This document shows, piece by piece, positions 6,313 to 9,217 of a DNA stretch of 9,217 bases. Origin of the DNA: Gammaproteobacteria bacterium (GTDB lineage Bacteria; Pseudomonadota; Gammaproteobacteria; Pseudomonadales; Azotimanducaceae); assembly GCA_026706425.1 (NCBI GenBank), contig JAPOYW010000304.1, positions 1 through 9,217 of the forward strand, given 5' to 3'. How positions within the stretch are numbered: position 1 is the first letter of the stretch; each line of letters starts with the position of its first letter. Below the pieces are notes generated by a model. The model was not told the DNA's origin and made no database searches. It saw only the letters and a program-made list of their open reading frames with translations. Both the position numbers and the translations under genes were made by a program.

Positions 6313-7569
6313 CTAGTTACCGAAGTCCCAGGACTCGCCGGCGTGGTAGCGACGGAGGACGTTCTTGGCGATCAGGATCTTGTGTACCTCGTCCGGGCCA
6401 TCGGCGATTCGGAGCGTCCGCGCTCCCTCGTACATGCCTGCAAACGGGAAGTCGCCTGAAACGCCGGCCGCCCCATAGACCTGGATGGCCCGGTCGACGA
6501 CCCGGTGGTAGGCGTTCGGAACGTAGACCTTGATCGACGAGATGTCGGTGCGGGAATCGGCGCCCTCCTCCATCTTCCGGGCGCAGTCCACGACCATCAG
6601 CCTCGAGGCCTGGATGTCCATGTAGGAGTCGGCGATGAAGCCCTGCATGAACTGCTTCTCCTCGAGCTTTTCGCCGCCGTGCACCTCGCGGGTCATGATC
6701 CGGTCCACCATCAGGTCGAAACAGCGCCACATGGAACCCACCGAGTTCATGCAGTGGTATATGCGCCCGGCGCCCAGGCGGTCCTGGGCGGCCTGGTGGC
6801 CCGTGCCGGTGCTGCCGAGCGGGTTCGACTGCGGCACCCGGACGTCGTCGTAGAGGATCTCGCAATGCGACGACGCCTTGCCCCAGACCGGCACGCCGCG
6901 GACGATGTTCACGCCCGGGGTGTCCTTGGGGACGATGATCTGCGTCATCTTCTCGTTGACGCCGCCGGGATCGTCCGGGTCCGCCGTTCGGCACATGACG
7001 ATGAAGAAATGGGCCGCGTGCCCGTTGGACGTGAACCACTTGTGGCCGTTGATCACCCACTCGTCGCCATCAAGCTCGGCCCGGGTCTGGATGGAGCGCG
7101 GATCGGAGCCGGCATTGTGCGGCTCGGTCATGGAGAAGCCCGACTGCATCCGGCCCTCGGTCAGCGGGAGGAGCCACTTCTCGTGCTGTTCCGGCGTGCC
7201 GTACTTGACGAGGATCTTCTGGTTGCCGGAGTTCGGGGCAACGACGCCGAACAGCGATGCCGCGCCCGGGCTGTAGGCCAGCACCTCGTTCATGTACGCG
7301 TGCTGCATGAACGACAGTCCCATGCCGCCGAATTCCGGTGGCAGGTGCGGTGCCCAGAGGTTCGCCTTCTTGACCTTGTTCTGCACGCCGACGCGCAGCT
7401 CGTGGGATTCCTCCTGCTGCTCGCGACTGGGGCGGCCGCCGTCGTGGCGGCGCGCCCACAGCTTGTTCTCGACCGGAAGGATGTCGTTGTTGACAATCTC
7501 CGCTGTGGCGAGCCGGACCTCGTTGACCTCGTCGTCCAGGGTCGGCACCGGCTTGACGTTCATGGGCAT
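6313..7569 (-). CDS. Acyl-CoA dehydrogenase, ACAD10/11-like
   Basis: A 418-residue cytoplasmic flavoenzyme that oxidises an acyl-CoA to the 2-enoyl-CoA and passes electrons to an ETF. Seen: the family signature GFSMTEPHNAGSD (144-156) that contacts FAD and substrate, NGHKWFTSNG (174-183), the helical C-terminal half with QVYGAAGVSGD (363-373), and ADGPDEVHKILIAKNVLRRY (389-408). The ADGPDEVH form is typical of the ACAD10/11-like branch. The length is normal. An in-frame ATG at 7596 exists, but AGGAGG at 7577-7582 lies 7 nt before the ATG at 7569, so the latter is chosen. It is the first gene of a two-gene unit with the hydratase (2-nt gap) and is divergent from the MerR-type regulator. The natural acyl chain is unknown. 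Confidence 0.92.
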   Translation of the reverse strand: MPMNVKPVPTLDDEVNEVRLATAEIVNNDILPVENKLWARRHDGGRPSREQQEESHELRVGVQNKVKKANLWAPHLPPEFGGMGLSFMQHAYMNEVLAYSPGAASLFGVVAPNSGNQKILVKYGTPEQHEKWLLPLTEGRMQSGFSMTEPHNAGSDPRSIQTRAELDGDEWVINGHKWFTSNGHAAHFFIVMCRTADPDDPGGVNEKMTQIIVPKDTPGVNIVRGVPVWGKASSHCEILYDDVRVPQSNPLGSTGTGHQAAQDRLGAGRIYHCMNSVGSMWRCFDLMVDRIMTREVHGGEKLEEKQFMQGFIADSYMDIQASRLMVVDCARKMEEGADSRTDISSIKVYVPNAYHRVVDRAIQVYGAAGVSGDFPFAGMYEGARTLRIADGPDEVHKILIAKNVLRRYHAGESWDFGN

Positions 7570-7576
7570 GGTGGCC

Positions 7577-7582
7577 CCTCCT
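7577..7582 (-). promoter_or_regulatory. Consensus ribosome-binding site deciding the dehydrogenase start
   Basis: AGGAGG on the minus strand, 7 nt upstream of the ATG at 7569, rules out the earlier in-frame ATG at 7596, which would place the site inside the coding region. I found no convincing sigma70 promoter for this gene in 7583-7680; TACATT (7614-7609) is a possible -10, but it lacks a -35 at normal spacing. Confidence 0.7.
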
Positions 7583-7694
7583 AAGTGATTTCCCAATGGG
7601 CAAAGGGGCTAATGTAATCGAAGTCGGCGCACACGCGCCACGACAACCGCTCAAGCGAGTCCTCCGGTACCGCCGAACATCTTACAAAGAACGC

Positions 7695-7725
7695 TTGACC
7701 CTCTCGCAACGTCAGACCCTACAGT
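7695..7725 (+). promoter_or_regulatory. MerR-type promoter with 19-bp spacer and dyad
   Basis: -35 TTGACC (7695-7700) and -10 TACAGT (7720-7725) are separated by 19 bp rather than 17, the hallmark of promoters twisted into activity by MerR-family regulators. The spacer holds an imperfect dyad CTCTCGCAACGTCAG (7701-7715, four of six arm pairs match), the expected operator position. Predicted transcription starts near 7732, about 36 nt before the regulator's ATG, so autoregulation is likely. Confidence 0.6.
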
Positions 7726-7767
7726 CCGCTCAAACGGCCCCGAAACGACTTGAATAAGGAGCAAGCG

Positions 7768-9168
7768 ATGTACGAAATCAGCGAAGCAGCGGCGTTGTCG
7801 GGACTCACGGTCCGTGCCTTGCGTCACTACGACGCCATCGGGGTGCTGCAACCGGCCACGCGCTCGGACGCCGGCTACCGCCTCTACGGCAACGACGACA
7901 TCGAAGCCCTGCGGCGCATCCGGCGATACCAAGGATTCGGTTTCTCGCTTGACGAGATCGGGGAGCTGCTCGCTGCGAAAGGCTCGAATCGGCTCAAAGC
8001 GCTGCGCAATCAACGCGATGCGGTTCGACGGCGGGCGTCGGACACCGCCCAGACAGTGCGAGCCATTAATCAGGAGATCACCATGGAGAACAACGGCGAG
8101 AAGGAACCAACCGATCGACTGGGACGGGCCCGAGGTCTCTACCGCGAATACCATGACCGTTCGAAGTCCGAGCCCGTTCCCAGTCTTTCGCCACTGCTCG
8201 GTGAGGCTCTCGACCTATTGCGTCCGCTCACCGGGACCAAGTCGATGGACCCCGACGCGGTCAAGTTGGCCGCTCTCATTCACCACTGCCGCAACGACAA
8301 CGCCAACCTGGCCGACCTATGCCAACGGTTCCTCGACCAGGATCCGAACCCCGATGACCGCGCGTTCGCCGCAATCAACCTGGTCAATGCACTGACGTTC
8401 CTCAAGCGACACGAAGACGCGGTGGCCACGCATCGGGCGCGCATCGAGCACGTCCTCCAGAACCGACCCACCACGGAGTGGGCAGACACGATGGACATCT
8501 CGTCGACCGGCTGGTCCTGGATTGCGACCGACCGGCGCGACGAGTGGGTGCGGCTGTTCCGCACCGTCAACGCCGGCGTCGCCCCAACCGCCGAGAACCG
8601 TGCATCGCGCTACGAGTTGTGCCACACCGCCATCATGATGATGGGTGGCGATTACCGGAAATATGTGGACGACATTGTCGAGTTGACCGGGCGGATGGCG
8701 GAGATCATTGCCGAAGACCCCGATTGGTCCGAACGCCGATGGGCCGAACAGCGGTTCGAACAACAGAAAGTCGGCAACGCGGTTCGCAGCGGCGACCCCG
8801 AGGCGGTGACGGACGCGGTCGACGTCTACCGGTCCTTCCTCGAACAATGCGACTGGCCGGACGAGTTCGTCGCCACGGCGTACAGCAACCTCGGGGCAAT
8901 CATGCATTGGGAAAGCCGCGACGAAGTCGCCGTCGAGTGCTTCGTGCGCGCCCAGCAGGATGGCGAACTCGACGGCTATGGCTACGCCTGGTTCGCTTCC
9001 GCGTCGCTCGGTAACGGCGCACCCCGCGAACGCGTCACCGAGCTTCTCGCCGAGGCGGGCCGCCGCCTCGAGTCCGCCGATGCGATGCGGATCTTCAACG
9101 AAGATTCGCTGCTCTCGGCAGACGCGGACAAAGAAGACCTGTTGAACGCGCTCCTAGAGCCGTGCTAG
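7768..9168 (+). CDS. MerR-family transcriptional regulator with large TPR-like C-terminal domain
   Basis: 466 residues. Residues 1-70 form a MerR winged-helix head: YEISEAAALSGLTVRALRHYDAIGVL, RSDAGYRLYGNDDIEALRRI, and QGFGFSLDEIGELL. Residues 72-104 are a charged helix fitting the MerR dimerisation coiled coil. Residues 110-466 are helical and replace the small effector domain usual in this family. TPR-like helix pairs are visible at 198-230 (AINLVNALTFLKRHEDAVATH) and 368-397 (TAYSNLGAIMHWESRDEVAVECFV). AAGGAG 7 nt before the ATG at 7768 fixes the start; an in-frame TTG at 7750 is ignored because the ribosome site would lie inside it. No Cys cluster typical of metal or redox sensing is seen in the linker. 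It probably regulates itself and perhaps the divergent dehydrogenase operon; the ligand is unknown. Confidence 0.85.
   Translation: MYEISEAAALSGLTVRALRHYDAIGVLQPATRSDAGYRLYGNDDIEALRRIRRYQGFGFSLDEIGELLAAKGSNRLKALRNQRDAVRRRASDTAQTVRAINQEITMENNGEKEPTDRLGRARGLYREYHDRSKSEPVPSLSPLLGEALDLLRPLTGTKSMDPDAVKLAALIHHCRNDNANLADLCQRFLDQDPNPDDRAFAAINLVNALTFLKRHEDAVATHRARIEHVLQNRPTTEWADTMDISSTGWSWIATDRRDEWVRLFRTVNAGVAPTAENRASRYELCHTAIMMMGGDYRKYVDDIVELTGRMAEIIAEDPDWSERRWAEQRFEQQKVGNAVRSGDPEAVTDAVDVYRSFLEQCDWPDEFVATAYSNLGAIMHWESRDEVAVECFVRAQQDGELDGYGYAWFASASLGNGAPRERVTELLAEAGRRLESADAMRIFNEDSLLSADADKEDLLNALLEPC
8072..8085 (+). promoter_or_regulatory. Internal ribosome site and in-frame ATG inside the regulator gene
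   Basis: AGGAG (8072-8076) lies 6 nt upstream of an in-frame ATG (8083-8085, Met106), precisely between the MerR coiled coil and the C-terminal domain. Starting here would yield a 361-residue protein lacking the DNA-binding head. This parallels tipA of Streptomyces, where an internal start makes the free ligand-binding domain TipAS alongside TipAL. Confidence 0.5.
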
Positions 9169-9188
9169 TGTGCCGTCTCGGATTTGGC

Positions 9189-9203
9189 GTGACATATGGT
9201 CAC
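9189..9203. promoter_or_regulatory. Short dyad GTGAC-N5-GTCAC downstream of the regulator gene
   Basis: Perfect 5-bp arms around ATATG, in the 49 bases after the regulator's stop. It may be an operator for a gene beyond the window edge. It lacks the T-run of an intrinsic terminator and has a 7-bp rather than 6-bp gap for a CRP-type site. Chance occurrence is possible. Confidence 0.25.
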
Positions 9204-9217
9204 AATGCACCGCCTAC

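Noticed and set aside
6505..7584. 359-codon plus-strand ORF opposite the acyl-CoA dehydrogenase
   Set aside because: Antisense to an unmistakable dehydrogenase. It has a biased His/Val/Leu/Arg composition and no recognisable motif or ribosome site.
7626..7639. Hairpin GGCGC-ACAC-GCGCC in the divergent intergenic region
   Set aside because: A 5-bp stem in GC-rich DNA is expected by chance, has no T-run, and is not placed as a terminator or clear operator.
7647..7733. Repeated CCGCTCAA (7647-7654 and 7726-7733) between the divergent genes
   Set aside because: Only 8 bp exact, 10 of 11 when extended, 79 bp apart; too short to separate from chance, although a regulator site cannot be excluded.
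7750..7767. Upstream TTG start for the MerR-type regulator
   Set aside because: The AAGGAG ribosome site would be inside the coding region and no site precedes the TTG. MerR proteins typically begin a few residues before the helix-turn-helix, as from 7768.
9189..9203. GTGAC-ATATG-GTCAC as a CRP/FNR-type site
   Set aside because: The gap between GTGA and TCAC is 7 bp instead of the required 6, and the target gene is outside the window. Listed only as an unassigned dyad.

Overview
The window is GC-rich (roughly two thirds G+C by eye), gene-dense bacterial DNA. Lipobox signal peptides, an MltF-type lytic transglycosylase remnant and sigma70-like promoters suggest a Gram-negative bacterium, perhaps a high-GC proteobacterium. 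This is an inference; no rRNA or other taxonomic marker is present. The enzymes form a small acyl-CoA/carboxylic-acid catabolism neighbourhood: an alpha/beta hydrolase, a double-length class III CoA-transferase, an acyl-CoA dehydrogenase of the ACAD10/11-like type and a 2-keto-4-pentenoate hydratase-family protein. The substrate cannot be read from the sequence.

Layout. At 1-330 there is a strong minus-strand promoter with a good ribosome site but only a 26-codon ORF (183 to 103), and a divergent weak promoter for the plus-strand hydrolase (331-1224). The hydrolase converges on, and overlaps by 38 nt, a minus-strand unit read from 4489 down: the 780-residue CoA-transferase, a small lipoprotein overlapping it by 3 nt, and a 5'-deleted lytic transglycosylase remnant. 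At 4490-4841, between two divergent promoters, lies the most striking structure: a 181-bp element with 38-bp imperfect terminal inverted repeats, bounded by a perfect 9-bp direct repeat. It has the form of a MITE (non-autonomous miniature transposon). A second, unrecognised lipoprotein (4842-5645, +) follows. It overlaps by 40 nt the convergent two-gene unit (7569 down to 5606) that encodes the acyl-CoA dehydrogenase and the hydratase.

At 7570-7767 a divergent intergenic region carries a MerR-type promoter with a 19-bp spacer. It drives a 466-residue regulator (7768-9168, +) that has a MerR DNA-binding head and a large helical, TPR-like C-terminal half. A strong internal Shine-Dalgarno and in-frame ATG sit at the domain boundary, as in the TipAL/TipAS arrangement. 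The last 49 bases hold only a short dyad.

Inferred working model: the MerR-type protein autoregulates and may control the divergent dehydrogenase-hydratase operon. The CoA-transferase would activate an acid to its CoA thioester, the dehydrogenase would oxidise it, and the hydratase and hydrolase would act on related intermediates. No tRNA, rRNA, CRISPR array, complete transposase gene or clear intrinsic terminator was seen.
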